Source: Mitsuokella sp047974105 (lineage in GTDB: Bacteria > Bacillota > Negativicutes > Selenomonadales > Selenomonadaceae). Taken from it: a stretch of DNA of 64,000 nucleotides. Of the stretch, positions 52,851 through 61,662 are shown in pieces; the first letter of the stretch is position 1; each line of letters starts with the position of its first letter. The notes beneath the pieces were generated by a model. The model worked only from the letters and a program-made list of their open reading frames with translations. It did no database searches and was not told the DNA's origin. The translations under genes and the position numbers were made by a program. The stretch is taken from contig NZ_JBHYRS010000007.1 in the NCBI RefSeq assembly GCF_047974105.1, positions 1 through 64,000 of the forward strand, written 5' to 3'.

Positions 52851-54038
52851 TTACGTTGTTTTGTCAGGGGTATCGTGCAGCCTTAGGTAATCGTCGAGAT
52901 AAAAAGCCAGTATATAATGGAAGCAGACGATGGCATCCGCAAAATCGCTGCCGGTGAGCTCGCGAATTTTGTTCATGCGGTAATTGACGGTATTGCGGTG
53001 CGTGAAGGTCAGGGCAGCCGTCTGCTGCAGGCTGTTGCCGTGGAAGAGATAAGCGCGCAGAGTGTCTAAGAGATGTGTGTGATGCGCTTTGTCATATTCC
53101 TGCAGGGGAAAAAGCTGTTCATTGCGCATCGTTTGAAGCAGTTTCCGGTCGGAGACGGTAAAGAAAAGGCGGTAAATGCCGAGTTCGTCAAAACAGAGGT
53201 GACTTTTCTGCTGGAAACCGGCTGCTGCGGCCGCTGCACAGGCCTCGGCGTAGGAGACAGGGAGCTCCTGCCAATCTGCGTGCACCCTGCTCTCGCCGCT
53301 GGCGGCGGGAAGTGCGCCCTTGGGCAGCTCTGTTTTAAGTTCCTGCAAAAGGCCTGACTGGATTTCCTGAGGTTTGGCAAGAATCAGAATGAGCTGTTTT
53401 TTATAGAAGAAAAGGCTGTAACGGCGGGAAAGATGATTGAGACGGCGTTTCCAGGCAAGGCGGATGGACTGCTGCTGTTCATCGGTGAGATGTGCTGCCC
53501 TGAGAGGGAAAACGAAAAGGGAAAAGGGCATTTCCTCGAGACCGCGTTCCCGAAGTTCCTGCAGGTATTTTTCAGATTTTTCCGGACGGCTGCAGGGAAG
53601 CAGCAGACTGCGCAGCAGCCGCTCCAGGTCCATTTCCTTTTGACGGGCGCGCAGCAGGCGCTCGCAGTAATCCTGCATGATGTCGGCCAGATGGACTTGC
53701 CATGGCAGGGAAAATAAGGGGAAATGCTGCTCCTGACAGAAGGCAATGATATCCGGCGTGATATCTTTTTCCTGAATGTATTTGCCGATGTAGATAATGA
53801 GGCCGCAGGCGCGATGGCGGATGAGTTCTTTGATGAAATCCTGCAGCCAGTTTGCGTGATTGGACGAGAGTCCCGTCGTGATGACGAGTTCATTGCCGCG
53901 GAAAAAACTCGCATTGCCGATGTCTTCGCAGAGCTGTACCCAGGTAAATTCTTTTGTGAGGCCGTTTTCACCGGTCAGCAGGCGCAGACCGTAGTGGGCT
54001 CCTGTTGTTTCGTAAATGGCCTGAATGGGAATGGACAT
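52851..54038 (-). CDS. PucR-family transcriptional regulator
   Basis: 395 residues from the ATG at 54038 behind AAAGGAGG. N-terminal PucR domain (about 8-130), a variable middle, and a C-terminal HTH_30 with LHGNSLQQTAALTFTHRNTVNYR-type segment (read as NSLQQTA..THRNTVNYRMNKI). Regulators of this kind control amine, purine or GABA use. It is divergent from the aminotransferase gene, the usual arrangement for a PucR that activates its neighbour. Confidence 0.87.
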   Translation of the reverse strand: MSIPIQAIYETTGAHYGLRLLTGENGLTKEFTWVQLCEDIGNASFFRGNELVITTGLSSNHANWLQDFIKELIRHRACGLIIYIGKYIQEKDITPDIIAFCQEQHFPLFSLPWQVHLADIMQDYCERLLRARQKEMDLERLLRSLLLPCSRPEKSEKYLQELRERGLEEMPFSLFVFPLRAAHLTDEQQQSIRLAWKRRLNHLSRRYSLFFYKKQLILILAKPQEIQSGLLQELKTELPKGALPAASGESRVHADWQELPVSYAEACAAAAAAGFQQKSHLCFDELGIYRLFFTVSDRKLLQTMRNEQLFPLQEYDKAHHTHLLDTLRAYLFHGNSLQQTAALTFTHRNTVNYRMNKIRELTGSDFADAIVCFHYILAFYLDDYLRLHDTPDKTT

Positions 54039-54126
54039 GCGGAATCCTCCTTTCTCTTCTGTTGGTATTATATAAAATTTGTGCTGTAAGTACAATTCTT
54101 TAGGAGAAAATCATGTTTGCGGCCCC

Positions 54127-54155
54127 TTGCCGCGCGGTCGGCCCTGCGTTAAACT
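54127..54155 (+). promoter_or_regulatory. Promoter of the aminotransferase gene
   Basis: TTGCCG (54127-54132), 17 bp, TAAACT (54150-54155). The spacer and -10 share GCCCTGCGTTAAA with the MFS promoter at 50054-50066. Confidence 0.6.
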
Positions 54156-54177
54156 AAATGCATAAAACAAAAGAGAC

Positions 54178-54231
54178 AAAAGCGATACGGCAATGGCGCT
54201 GGTACAGGCAGCCTGCCGTATCGCTTTTCTT
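54178..54231 (+). terminator. Terminator-like hairpin in the gabT leader (attenuator candidate)
   Basis: AAAAGCGATACGGCA (54178-54192) pairs perfectly with TGCCGTATCGCTTTT (54214-54228) and runs into CTTTT. It lies between the predicted start site near 54162 and the ATG at 54262, with no upstream plus-strand gene to terminate, so it would stop transcripts of the aminotransferase gene unless relieved. Confidence 0.7.
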
Positions 54232-54261
54232 TTGCCAAAAATGCAATTGGAGGGATTCATC

Positions 54262-55650
54262 ATGTTAAGCGATGCTTTGCCTGAAATCATTACTGATACA
54301 CTGCCGGGGCCTAAGTCGGCGGCTTTGATTGCCCGCCGTGAACAGGCCGTTCCTGATGCCATTTCCTGCGGCTACCCAGTCGCAATGAAGCGGGCGGCCG
54401 GTGCCATCATCGAAGACCTCGATGGCAACCGCTTCCTCGATTGGATTGGCGGTGTCGGTGTCTTAAACATCGGTCACTGCCATCCGGAAGTCGTGGCAGC
54501 CGTCAAAGAACAGGCTGACAAATATTTCCACGGCATGTTTAACGTGGTCACGCATGAAGGGTATGTCAAGCTCGCTGAGAAACTCAACAGCATGGCACCG
54601 GTGCGCGGCGCGAAAAAACGCACGTATTTTGCCAACAGCGGCGCGGAGGCCGATGAAAATGCGGTCAAGGTGGCCAAGGCTTTCACGAAACGACCGAATA
54701 TCATCGTCTTTTCCGGTGCCTTTCACGGCCGCACGCTGCTGACGATGTCCATGACGGCGAAAAAAGCTTACGCGAAAGGCATGGGGCCGTTCCCCGACGG
54801 GGTCTATCGCGCGGAGTTTCCTTATCTTTACCGACGTCCGGCCGGCATGCCGAAAGAAGCGGCTCTGCCGTATTACATCGGGAAATTGAAGGAAGTCTTT
54901 GAGAATGCTTCACCGGCCGAATACGTTGCCGCCATCGTGGTGGAACCGCTGCAGGGCGAAGGCGGCTTTATTCCGGCCCCGATTGAATGGGTCAAGGCCG
55001 TGCGGAAAATCTGTGATGAGCACGGCATTCTGCTGATTGCCGATGAAGTGCAGTCGGGGTTCTGCCGTACGGGACGCATGTTTGCCTCGGATTATTGGCA
55101 GGATGCCGGCGTACAGCCTGACATCATCGCCACGGCCAAGTCCATTGCCGCCGGCGTGCCGCTGAGCGCCATCATCGCGCGGGAAGAAATCATGCAGTCG
55201 GTGCCAAAAGGCGTCATCGGCGGCACGTTTGGGGGCAACGCGCTGGCCTGTGCTGCAGCCCTCAAGACCATCGAGATCATGGAGCGCGATCATTTGGCAG
55301 AGCGTTCCGTATCCATGGGCCGGAAGGTCATGGCCCGCTATGAGGAATGGAAGCAGAAATACGGTGTGATCGGCGATGTACGAGGCCTTGGCGGCATGGT
55401 CGGCATCGAATTTGTCAAAGATCTTTCGACGAAAGAGCCTGCCCCCGAACTCACGAAGGCCATCATCGAGGAAAATGCCCGTCATGGCCTGCTCGTCGAA
55501 GGTGCCGGTATTTACGGCAATGTCATCCGCTTCCTGGCACCGCTGGTCATGACGAATGTGCAGCTTGAGGCGGGCCTGCGTATTTTTGAACAGTCCATCC
55601 GCAAAAGCATTGGTTATAAAGAACAGGTCCATGCAAATGTCGGTGCCTGA
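54262..55650 (+). CDS. gabT: Class III aminotransferase, GabT-like
   Basis: 462 residues from the ATG at 54262 (TTGGAGGG 9 nt upstream). PLP Lys293 in ATAKSIAAGVPLSA, the pyridine-binding Asp in LIADEVQSGF, and FANSGAEADENAVK. It matches 4-aminobutyrate or related omega-amino acid aminotransferases (2-oxoglutarate as acceptor). With the divergent PucR gene, GABA or a related amine is the likely substrate. Ornithine-type activity cannot be excluded. Confidence 0.85.
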   Translation: MLSDALPEIITDTLPGPKSAALIARREQAVPDAISCGYPVAMKRAAGAIIEDLDGNRFLDWIGGVGVLNIGHCHPEVVAAVKEQADKYFHGMFNVVTHEGYVKLAEKLNSMAPVRGAKKRTYFANSGAEADENAVKVAKAFTKRPNIIVFSGAFHGRTLLTMSMTAKKAYAKGMGPFPDGVYRAEFPYLYRRPAGMPKEAALPYYIGKLKEVFENASPAEYVAAIVVEPLQGEGGFIPAPIEWVKAVRKICDEHGILLIADEVQSGFCRTGRMFASDYWQDAGVQPDIIATAKSIAAGVPLSAIIAREEIMQSVPKGVIGGTFGGNALACAAALKTIEIMERDHLAERSVSMGRKVMARYEEWKQKYGVIGDVRGLGGMVGIEFVKDLSTKEPAPELTKAIIEENARHGLLVEGAGIYGNVIRFLAPLVMTNVQLEAGLRIFEQSIRKSIGYKEQVHANVGA

Positions 55651-55719
55651 AGTCAGCCTTTCAGCTATTTGTTTTTAGATATGGATGCATTTCATTAATT
55701 TTGGAGAGGAGCAGAAAAA

Positions 55720-57108
55720 ATGAGAGTGGAACATGATTTCCTCGGTGAGATGGAAGTGCCGGATGAAGTGCTGTATGGCGTACAGACGATGCGTGCCATG
55801 GAGAATTTCAAGATTACACATCAGCATCTGGACCCTGAATTCATCGCTTCGCTGGCGAAGGTCAAGAAAGCTGCTGCTATTGCCAATATGGAGACGAGCC
55901 GTCTGACGCCGCGCATCGGGCAGGCCATTATCACAGCGGCTAATGAAGTCATCAATGGCCGCTGGGATGACCAGTTTCCAGTGGACCCGATTCAGGGCGG
56001 TGCAGGTACTTCCATCAATATGAATATGAATGAAGTACTCGCCAACCGTGCCCTTGATCTTCTCGGAAAGCCGCGCGGCTCTTATGACATTGTTTCGCCG
56101 AACAATCATGTCAACATGGCCCAGTCCACGAATGATTCCTTTCCAACTGGCATCAAGGTATGCCTCTGCAGCAAGAGTCAGCGCCTGACTGCAGCGCTTG
56201 ATAAACTGGCAGACGGCCTTGACGCCAAAGCCAATGAATTCCATGATGTCATCAAGATGGGCCGTACGCATCTGCAGGATGCCGTGCCTATCACGTTAGG
56301 GCAGGAGATGGCGGCATATGCTTCAGCTGTGCGCCGTGCCAGCCGCCGCCTGCAGACTGCCATTGCGGGCATCCATACCATCAATATGGGCGCAACGGCT
56401 GTGGGGACGGGCCTTAACGCCGAGCCGAAGTACATCCGCCTTGTCGCCGAGCACCTTTCCGCGATTACGAAGGAAGACTTCCATACGGCCGACAATCTCG
56501 TGGATGCCACGAATAATACGGATGGTTTCGCCGACGTTTCCGCAGCCATGAAAGTCACGGCCCTCGTCCTCATCAAGATGGCCAATGATATCCGCCTGAT
56601 GGCCTCAGGTCCTCGCTGCGGACTCAACGAGCTCAAACTGCCGGCGCGCCAGCCGGGCAGCTCCATCATGCCGGGCAAGGTCAATCCGGTCATTGCGGAA
56701 GTCCTTGACCAGGTCTGCTATCAGGTCATCGGCAACGACCTTGCGCTGAGCATGGCCGTGGAAAACGGACAGTTCGAGCTCAATGTCATGGAGCCGGTCA
56801 TGGCCTTCAATCTGTTCAATTCGATGAATTACATGACGGAAGCCGTCAATACGTTCCGCGAAAAACTGCTTGAGGGGCTTGAGGCCAACCGCAAACAGTG
56901 CACGGAATGGGTCCGTCACAGTGTGGGCGTTGTCACGGCCCTGCTGCCGCATATCGGCTATGAAAATTCGGCACGCCTCGCGCGCAAGGCCTATCAGACC
57001 GGCCGCCCCATCGAAGAAATCGTGGAGGAAGAGGGCCTGCTGCCTGTCAGCCGCCTGCACAGCATCCTTTCCCCGGAACACATGACGACGCCGGGCATTG
57101 CCAGCTGA
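55720..57108 (+). CDS. aspA: Aspartate ammonia-lyase
   Basis: 462 residues, full length. GSSIMPGKVNP signature, QGGAGTSINMNMNEV and GRTHLQDAVPITLGQE are family segments. It converts aspartate to fumarate and ammonia, giving an electron acceptor for fumarate reduction. GGAGAGGAG precedes the ATG. It lies 69 nt after gabT, so both amino-acid catabolic genes may be one transcript, ended by the terminator at 57159. Confidence 0.94.
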   Translation: MRVEHDFLGEMEVPDEVLYGVQTMRAMENFKITHQHLDPEFIASLAKVKKAAAIANMETSRLTPRIGQAIITAANEVINGRWDDQFPVDPIQGGAGTSINMNMNEVLANRALDLLGKPRGSYDIVSPNNHVNMAQSTNDSFPTGIKVCLCSKSQRLTAALDKLADGLDAKANEFHDVIKMGRTHLQDAVPITLGQEMAAYASAVRRASRRLQTAIAGIHTINMGATAVGTGLNAEPKYIRLVAEHLSAITKEDFHTADNLVDATNNTDGFADVSAAMKVTALVLIKMANDIRLMASGPRCGLNELKLPARQPGSSIMPGKVNPVIAEVLDQVCYQVIGNDLALSMAVENGQFELNVMEPVMAFNLFNSMNYMTEAVNTFREKLLEGLEANRKQCTEWVRHSVGVVTALLPHIGYENSARLARKAYQTGRPIEEIVEEEGLLPVSRLHSILSPEHMTTPGIAS

Positions 57109-57158
57109 TTTTAAATATCCTGAAACCGTCCATTTTTATTCCCTTTTCTTACGCTCAG

Positions 57159-57191
57159 ACTGCTGCATCTCCTCGATGCAGCAGTTTTTTC
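57159..57191 (+). terminator. Terminator after aspA
   Basis: ACTGCTGCATC pairs with GATGCAGCAGT around 5 nt, followed by six Ts. Confidence 0.9.
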
Positions 57192-57195
57192 TGCA

Positions 57196-57225
57196 TTGAA
57201 ACCAGCCGGCCATTCCTGTTATAAT
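57196..57225 (+). promoter_or_regulatory. Promoter of the HAD/PHP phosphatase pair
   Basis: TTGAAA (57196-57201), 18 bp, TATAAT (57220-57225), about 67 bp before the HAD start codon. Confidence 0.65.
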
Positions 57226-57292
57226 GAGAATGTCTTTTGATGCTGTAAGGACCGCTTTGGGCGGGTTAGAAGTTTAGATTGTGAGGGAATGT

Positions 57293-58096
57293 ATGATAAA
57301 GATTATTTTCTCGGATATGGACGGGACGCTGCTCGATGACCGGGGCAATGTGCCGGCAGGCTTTGACGAAATCGTGACAGAGCTCAAGAAGCGCGGCGTG
57401 ATGTTCGCGCCGGCTTCCGGCCGTCAATACTATTCTTTGGAAGACAGCTTCCAGAACTACAAGGACGACTTCCTCTTTCTCGCGGAAAATGGCACGATGG
57501 TCATGTATCGCGATGAATTGATTTTTTCCTGCCCGATGGACAAGCAGCTGGCCCAGCAGGTTTTAAAAACAGCAGAAAGCCTGCCGAATATTTACGGCGT
57601 TTTCTGCGGCATGAAGAACGGCTATGTGCTCACGAGACAGTATACGGAGGAATTTCTTAAGGAGCTTCATAAATACTATACGCATTCTGAGCCGATTCCG
57701 TCGTTTATTGATGTGCCGGATACGCCAATCAAGACGTCATTTTTTGACCCTTCCGGTCACGCAGCGGAGACGATTTATCCCGTTATGAAGCAGTTTGAGC
57801 CGCAGCTGCAGGTCGTTTTGTCAAGCGACTATTGGGTGGACCTCATGCATCCGCATATCAATAAGGGCATTGCCGTGCAGGAAGTGCAGCGGCGCTTTGG
57901 CATCCGTCCCGATGAATGCGCAGCGTTTGGCGATTTCATGAACGATGCGGAAATGCTCGCTTCGGTAAAATACAGCTTTGCGATGAAAAACGCCTATCCG
58001 GAAATCAAGAAGATTGCCAACTTTGAGACGGATACCAATGAAAATAAGGGCGTGCTGCTTGGCATCAAACGTATGATGAAAGAAGGACTGATGTAA
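57293..58096 (+). CDS. HAD-superfamily phosphatase, Cof type
   Basis: 267 residues from the ATG at 57293 behind GAGGGA; a GTG at 57281 is in frame but sits on that site. Motif I DMDGTLLDD (Asp nucleophile), a C2-type cap in the middle, and motif IV FGDFMNDAEML. Cof-type members act on sugar phosphates or flavin-type phosphates; substrate not determinable here. Its stop touches the PHP gene start. Confidence 0.88.
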   Translation: MIKIIFSDMDGTLLDDRGNVPAGFDEIVTELKKRGVMFAPASGRQYYSLEDSFQNYKDDFLFLAENGTMVMYRDELIFSCPMDKQLAQQVLKTAESLPNIYGVFCGMKNGYVLTRQYTEEFLKELHKYYTHSEPIPSFIDVPDTPIKTSFFDPSGHAAETIYPVMKQFEPQLQVVLSSDYWVDLMHPHINKGIAVQEVQRRFGIRPDECAAFGDFMNDAEMLASVKYSFAMKNAYPEIKKIANFETDTNENKGVLLGIKRMMKEGLM

Positions 58097-58951
58097 ATGC
58101 GTACGGATTATCACATGCATTTTGAAAAGGGCTCTTACGATGAGAATTGGGTCGAAGGGTTCTTTACGGCAGCGAAGAAGCGCGGCCTCAAAGAAATCGG
58201 CATCTCGGAGCATTCGCATACGTTCCCTGAGTTCAAATCCCTTTACTATGAGGACCTCGTGCTCGATGATTCGTTCATCGGCAGGTTTCAGCAGCAATGG
58301 CTCAAGAGCAATAAGTTCAAGTATACGATTGACGAATACTTTGCCTTCATGCACAAGCTGCAGCAGAAGCACAATGTCAAGATTGGCATGGAAGTCTGCA
58401 ATTTTCAGGATCAGGGGAAAGTGCGGGATATCCTCAAGGACTACGACTTTGACTATCTGATTGGCTCCGTCCATTTTCTGCATGGCTGGGCCTACGATTC
58501 ATCGGAAATCAAGGCAGAATGGGACAAGCATCCCCTTGAGGATATTTATGAATGGTATACGGAGGAAGTCGAGAAGCTTGCTGACTCGGGCCTTTACGAT
58601 GTACTTGGCCATCCGTTCAACATCCGTCTGTTCCGCTATCTGCCGGATTTTGATGTCACGCCGTATCTCACGCGCGTTGTTAAAGCGCTCAAGAAGGCCA
58701 ATATGGTCGTCGATGTCAATACAGGGACGTATTACCGCTATCCCATTCATGAAATCTCGCCGTATCCGGACTTCATGAAGCTCGCGGCGCAGTATGACCT
58801 GCCCATCATCACGACATCGGATGCGCACAAGCCGGAGGACTGCGGCAACTACAACCAGATGGCTGTGGACTATGCGAAACGCTTTGGTTATACGGGAACA
58901 GTCCGCTTTGATAAACGCAAACGCACCTTTACTTCATTCGATTTGAAATAA
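58097..58951 (+). CDS. PHP-domain phosphatase, HisK-like
   Basis: 284 residues. Metal-binding PHP motifs: DYHMHFEKGSYD, SEHSHTF, GSVHFLHGW, GHPFNIR and TSDAHKPED. This is the architecture of histidinol-phosphate phosphatase of the PHP type, though related enzymes hydrolyse other phosphates. It starts directly after the HAD phosphatase stop, so the pair is one operon. No other his genes are near. Confidence 0.82.
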   Translation: MRTDYHMHFEKGSYDENWVEGFFTAAKKRGLKEIGISEHSHTFPEFKSLYYEDLVLDDSFIGRFQQQWLKSNKFKYTIDEYFAFMHKLQQKHNVKIGMEVCNFQDQGKVRDILKDYDFDYLIGSVHFLHGWAYDSSEIKAEWDKHPLEDIYEWYTEEVEKLADSGLYDVLGHPFNIRLFRYLPDFDVTPYLTRVVKALKKANMVVDVNTGTYYRYPIHEISPYPDFMKLAAQYDLPIITTSDAHKPEDCGNYNQMAVDYAKRFGYTGTVRFDKRKRTFTSFDLK

Positions 58952-58989
58952 ATTTCGTATATTGTATCATGTTTTTTATTGATTGCCTC

Positions 58990-59018
58990 TTGACGATTGG
59001 AACCGGTCACGGTATAAT
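58990..59018 (+). promoter_or_regulatory. Strong promoter for the 59025 leader RNA
   Basis: TTGACG (58990-58995), 17 bp, TATAAT (59013-59018). Expected start near 59025. Confidence 0.78.
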
Positions 59019-59024
59019 AATCAT

Positions 59025-59228
59025 CGAACCGGGATACAACTCAGCTTGAAAGAAAGTCATCTGATTAACAAGATGGTGGCACAGACTTTTAGCAGCGTGG
59101 ATGTTCTCCTTGAGAACCAGCACATGAAGGAAAGTTTGTCTTGTGATCTGGACGATTGACAGAAGTGAGTCGTGGGTGTTTGTTACCATTACTGATTTTG
59201 CGATCATGCAGTTCAAGGAGAGATTATC
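59025..59228 (+). ncRNA. Unidentified structured leader of about 200 nt
   Basis: Between a consensus promoter and the small ORF at 59229. It folds in places: AAAGTC with GACTTT enclosing ATCT/AGAT (about 59054-59095), and GTTCTC-CTT-GAGAAC (about 59108-59123). No ORF with a ribosome site lies in it, and I recognise no known riboswitch or T-box core. It may be a riboswitch, a translational leader or an independent RNA. Confidence 0.4.
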
Positions 59229-59438
59229 ATGAAAGTACAGATTTATTCGCAGTGGATGGAAGAAGTATACGTGCCGGTAAGAGTCAGACAGTTTGGCAAA
59301 GCTGCCAAACTCATGGGCAAGAGCTTTGCAGAATACGCAGCCGGCTCGGATGTCAAGGCAAAGGAAGCCGATGAGCATGAGCTCGTAGAGAAATGGCTCA
59401 ATAAGCGCACGGCTGTTGCTGCAGAGGGTGTTGCCTAA
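59229..59438 (+). CDS. Small protein of unknown function
   Basis: 69 residues, basic, no signal or membrane helix: MKVQIYSQWMEEVYVPVRV start, then a helix-rich part (FGKAAKLMGKSFAEYAAGS). AAGGAGAG lies before the ATG. A strong promoter and a terminator of its own suggest a highly expressed small protein. Family not recognised. Confidence 0.6.
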   Translation: MKVQIYSQWMEEVYVPVRVRQFGKAAKLMGKSFAEYAAGSDVKAKEADEHELVEKWLNKRTAVAAEGVA

Positions 59439-59462
59439 ACAGCTGCTTAAATTTTGTTCAAT

Positions 59463-59498
59463 AAAAAAAGACTCGTCACAAGAGACGGGTCTTTTTTC
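59463..59498 (+). terminator. Terminator of the small-protein gene
   Basis: AAAAAAAGACTCGTC with GACGGGTCTTTTTT around a short loop (one mismatch). Confidence 0.8.
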
Positions 59499-59542
59499 TA
59501 TCTAATGCAGGTATTGGCAGATAGGCTGTATATTGCTATATA

Positions 59543-60127
59543 TTAATGAAGCTTTTTCTTAGCAGCTTCAGAAGGGGCGAGTGGAATGTCAAGAGGGACT
59601 TCCTGTACGGCAGCTGCTTCTTTACGCATCATGGCCGGTGTTTTTGTCTGCCAGATTTTTTGGACCTTTTTGCGGAAGCCTTCGTCGGAGAACGGCTTCT
59701 TTTTTTGTGTCTCAACGTGTTTTTGGATGATGGCCCGGCATTTATCATTCAGTTCAATGTCACGCTGAGCCAGCAGAATCTGCAGGGTCGTATCGACTAA
59801 ATAGAGATGAAGCGTCTTATCCTGCAGGCTCTTTTCGTTGGGCAGGAATTTCGGTTTCAGGGTATGCAGGGAAAGCGGCGCATCGCCCCAGCCTTCTTTG
59901 AAGATGCCGTCAATCTGGTAAAGCAGAAAGAGAAGTCCATCCTGCTCGTAGAAGGCAAATTCCATTTTGCCCGTGCGGAAGGCTTCGCGTGCAATGACAT
60001 CTGTGTGTGAAAGCTGCAGGATGAACATGGCGCCGTTGGCGTCGACCTGGAACATAGCACCATCGGCCTGCGTGGCAATCGGCAGTGGAAATTTCTGGCC
60101 GACTTCAAAATTTGTGTAATCGCTCAT
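59543..60127 (-). CDS. Hypothetical protein, unknown function
   Basis: 194 residues, soluble, no signal. The first 110 residues are mixed beta and hydrophobic (GAMFQVDANGAMFILQLS and FAFYEQDGLLFLLYQID); the C-terminal third is Lys-rich with a long helix. ACGAGG precedes the ATG. Not recognised. Divergent from hydF. Confidence 0.55.
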   Translation of the reverse strand: MSDYTNFEVGQKFPLPIATQADGAMFQVDANGAMFILQLSHTDVIAREAFRTGKMEFAFYEQDGLLFLLYQIDGIFKEGWGDAPLSLHTLKPKFLPNEKSLQDKTLHLYLVDTTLQILLAQRDIELNDKCRAIIQKHVETQKKKPFSDEGFRKKVQKIWQTKTPAMMRKEAAAVQEVPLDIPLAPSEAAKKKLH

Positions 60128-60227
60128 GGTAAAACCTCGTTTTCTTTACTGGAATAATTCTATTTTATCATGGGAAGGTATTTTCTGCTATGATATACTG
60201 AAAGCATGAGAATGGAGGGAATGTGTG

Positions 60228-61463
60228 ATGAGTCTTAATGATACGCCGAGGGCCATGCGCCTGCATATCGGCCTGTTTGGCCGCCGCAACAGCGGCAAAT
60301 CATCTCTTGTCAACGCTTTGACAGGGCAAAATGTCGCCACGGTCTCGCCGGTGCCGGGAACGACTACGGATCCTGTCTATAAAGCCATGGAAATACACGG
60401 CATTGGGCCGGTTGTCTTTATCGACACGGCTGGTTTTGATGATGTGGGCAGTCTTGGCGGGCTGCGCGTCTCCCGCACGAAGGACGCAGCGAAGGAGACC
60501 GATATTGCACTGGTGCTGTTTCATCAGGATGAAATTTGCGAAAAGCGCGCTGCGGAAGACGATTTTGCCGAGGAATTTTGCTGGCTGCAGTCTCTGCAGA
60601 AACGCCAGATTCCAGTCATTCCGGTTGTCAGCCGTACGGATGAAATGGAAGATGGCGGCCGCGCGCTGGCAAAATGTATTTTTGAGGGGACAAAGATTTC
60701 GCCGGTCTGCATCAGCTCGAAGACGGGAGCTGGCATCGAGAAACTGCGCGCCGAAATCGCAAGACAGCTGCCGGAAGATTATCAGGCCCGCTCCATCACG
60801 GGCAAAGTCTGCCAGAGCGGCAGCCATGTGCTTTTGGTCATGCCGCAGGATATTCAGGCCCCTAAGGGGCGTCTGATTTTGCCGCAGGTGCAGACCCTGC
60901 GCGAACTTTTAGACCGCAAATGCCTGGTTTCGTGCTGTACGACGGACTGTCTGCCGGGTATGCTGGCATCATTTGTCAGGCCGCCGGAGCTTGTCATTAC
61001 GGATTCACAGGCTTTTCGTGAGGTCCATGCACTGCTGCCAAAGGGCAGTCAGCTGACTTCTTTTTCGGTTTTGTTTGCTGCTTATAAGGGCGATGCTGCC
61101 TTTTTTGCGGCTTCGGCGCGCCAGCTGCTGAAACTTTCGGCAGATGCACATATTCTGATTGCAGAGGCCTGCACGCACAAGCCTCTGCAGGAAGATATCG
61201 GCCGTGTCAAACTGCCGCGCCTGCTTCGCAGAAATTTAGGCAAAAGCATTGAAATTACCGTGTGTTCCGGACATGATTTTCCGGAGGACCTGTCTTCTTT
61301 TGATATGGTCATTCACTGCGGGGCCTGCATGTTCAACCGCGCTTATGTCATGAGCCGTGCAGCTGCCTGCCGCAGGCAGAATGTACCCATGACGAATTAC
61401 GGCATGGCCATTGCGGCACTGCTGGGCATTCTCGACGATGTCAGGATTCCGGGCGTCCAATGA
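60228..61463 (+). CDS. hydF: [FeFe]-hydrogenase maturation GTPase
   Basis: 411 residues (GTG 60225 is one codon upstream). G domain with P-loop GRRNSGKSS at about 13-21, then PGTTTDPV and DTAGFDD. The C-terminal cluster-binding part has CTHK and HCGAC, matching the C-x-H-x(46-53)-H-C-x2-C pattern of HydF. It is the scaffold that delivers the diiron subcluster to hydrogenase. GGAGGG precedes the start. hydE lies 1.9 kb downstream; hydG and the hydrogenase itself are not in the window. Confidence 0.92.
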   Translation: MSLNDTPRAMRLHIGLFGRRNSGKSSLVNALTGQNVATVSPVPGTTTDPVYKAMEIHGIGPVVFIDTAGFDDVGSLGGLRVSRTKDAAKETDIALVLFHQDEICEKRAAEDDFAEEFCWLQSLQKRQIPVIPVVSRTDEMEDGGRALAKCIFEGTKISPVCISSKTGAGIEKLRAEIARQLPEDYQARSITGKVCQSGSHVLLVMPQDIQAPKGRLILPQVQTLRELLDRKCLVSCCTTDCLPGMLASFVRPPELVITDSQAFREVHALLPKGSQLTSFSVLFAAYKGDAAFFAASARQLLKLSADAHILIAEACTHKPLQEDIGRVKLPRLLRRNLGKSIEITVCSGHDFPEDLSSFDMVIHCGACMFNRAYVMSRAAACRRQNVPMTNYGMAIAALLGILDDVRIPGVQ

Positions 61464-61617
61464 TGCGAAATGACTTACAATTTTACAGACGCGGGCTGTC
61501 CTTTATACCGAAGCAGATGTCTTTTGTCCGGCTTGGCTGACTTTTTTTACAGCGTCTGTGGTATAATAAAAAAGATTATACCTTTTGCACGTTTTATTTG
61601 CCGCAATTATCATGTAG

Positions 61618-61636
61618 AACATGTCTGAGACATGTT
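61618..61636. promoter_or_regulatory. Palindrome in the metA leader
   Basis: AACATGTCT-G-AGACATGTT is a perfect 9-1-9 inverted repeat 27 bp before the metA ATG, and CATGT occurs twice more in the 30 bp around it. A TGGTATAAT extended -10 lies at 61559-61567, so the site is in the transcribed leader. Likely a regulator operator for methionine synthesis; not assigned. Confidence 0.55.
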
Positions 61637-61662
61637 TGTGGCATGTGGAAGGAAGTGTTTTC

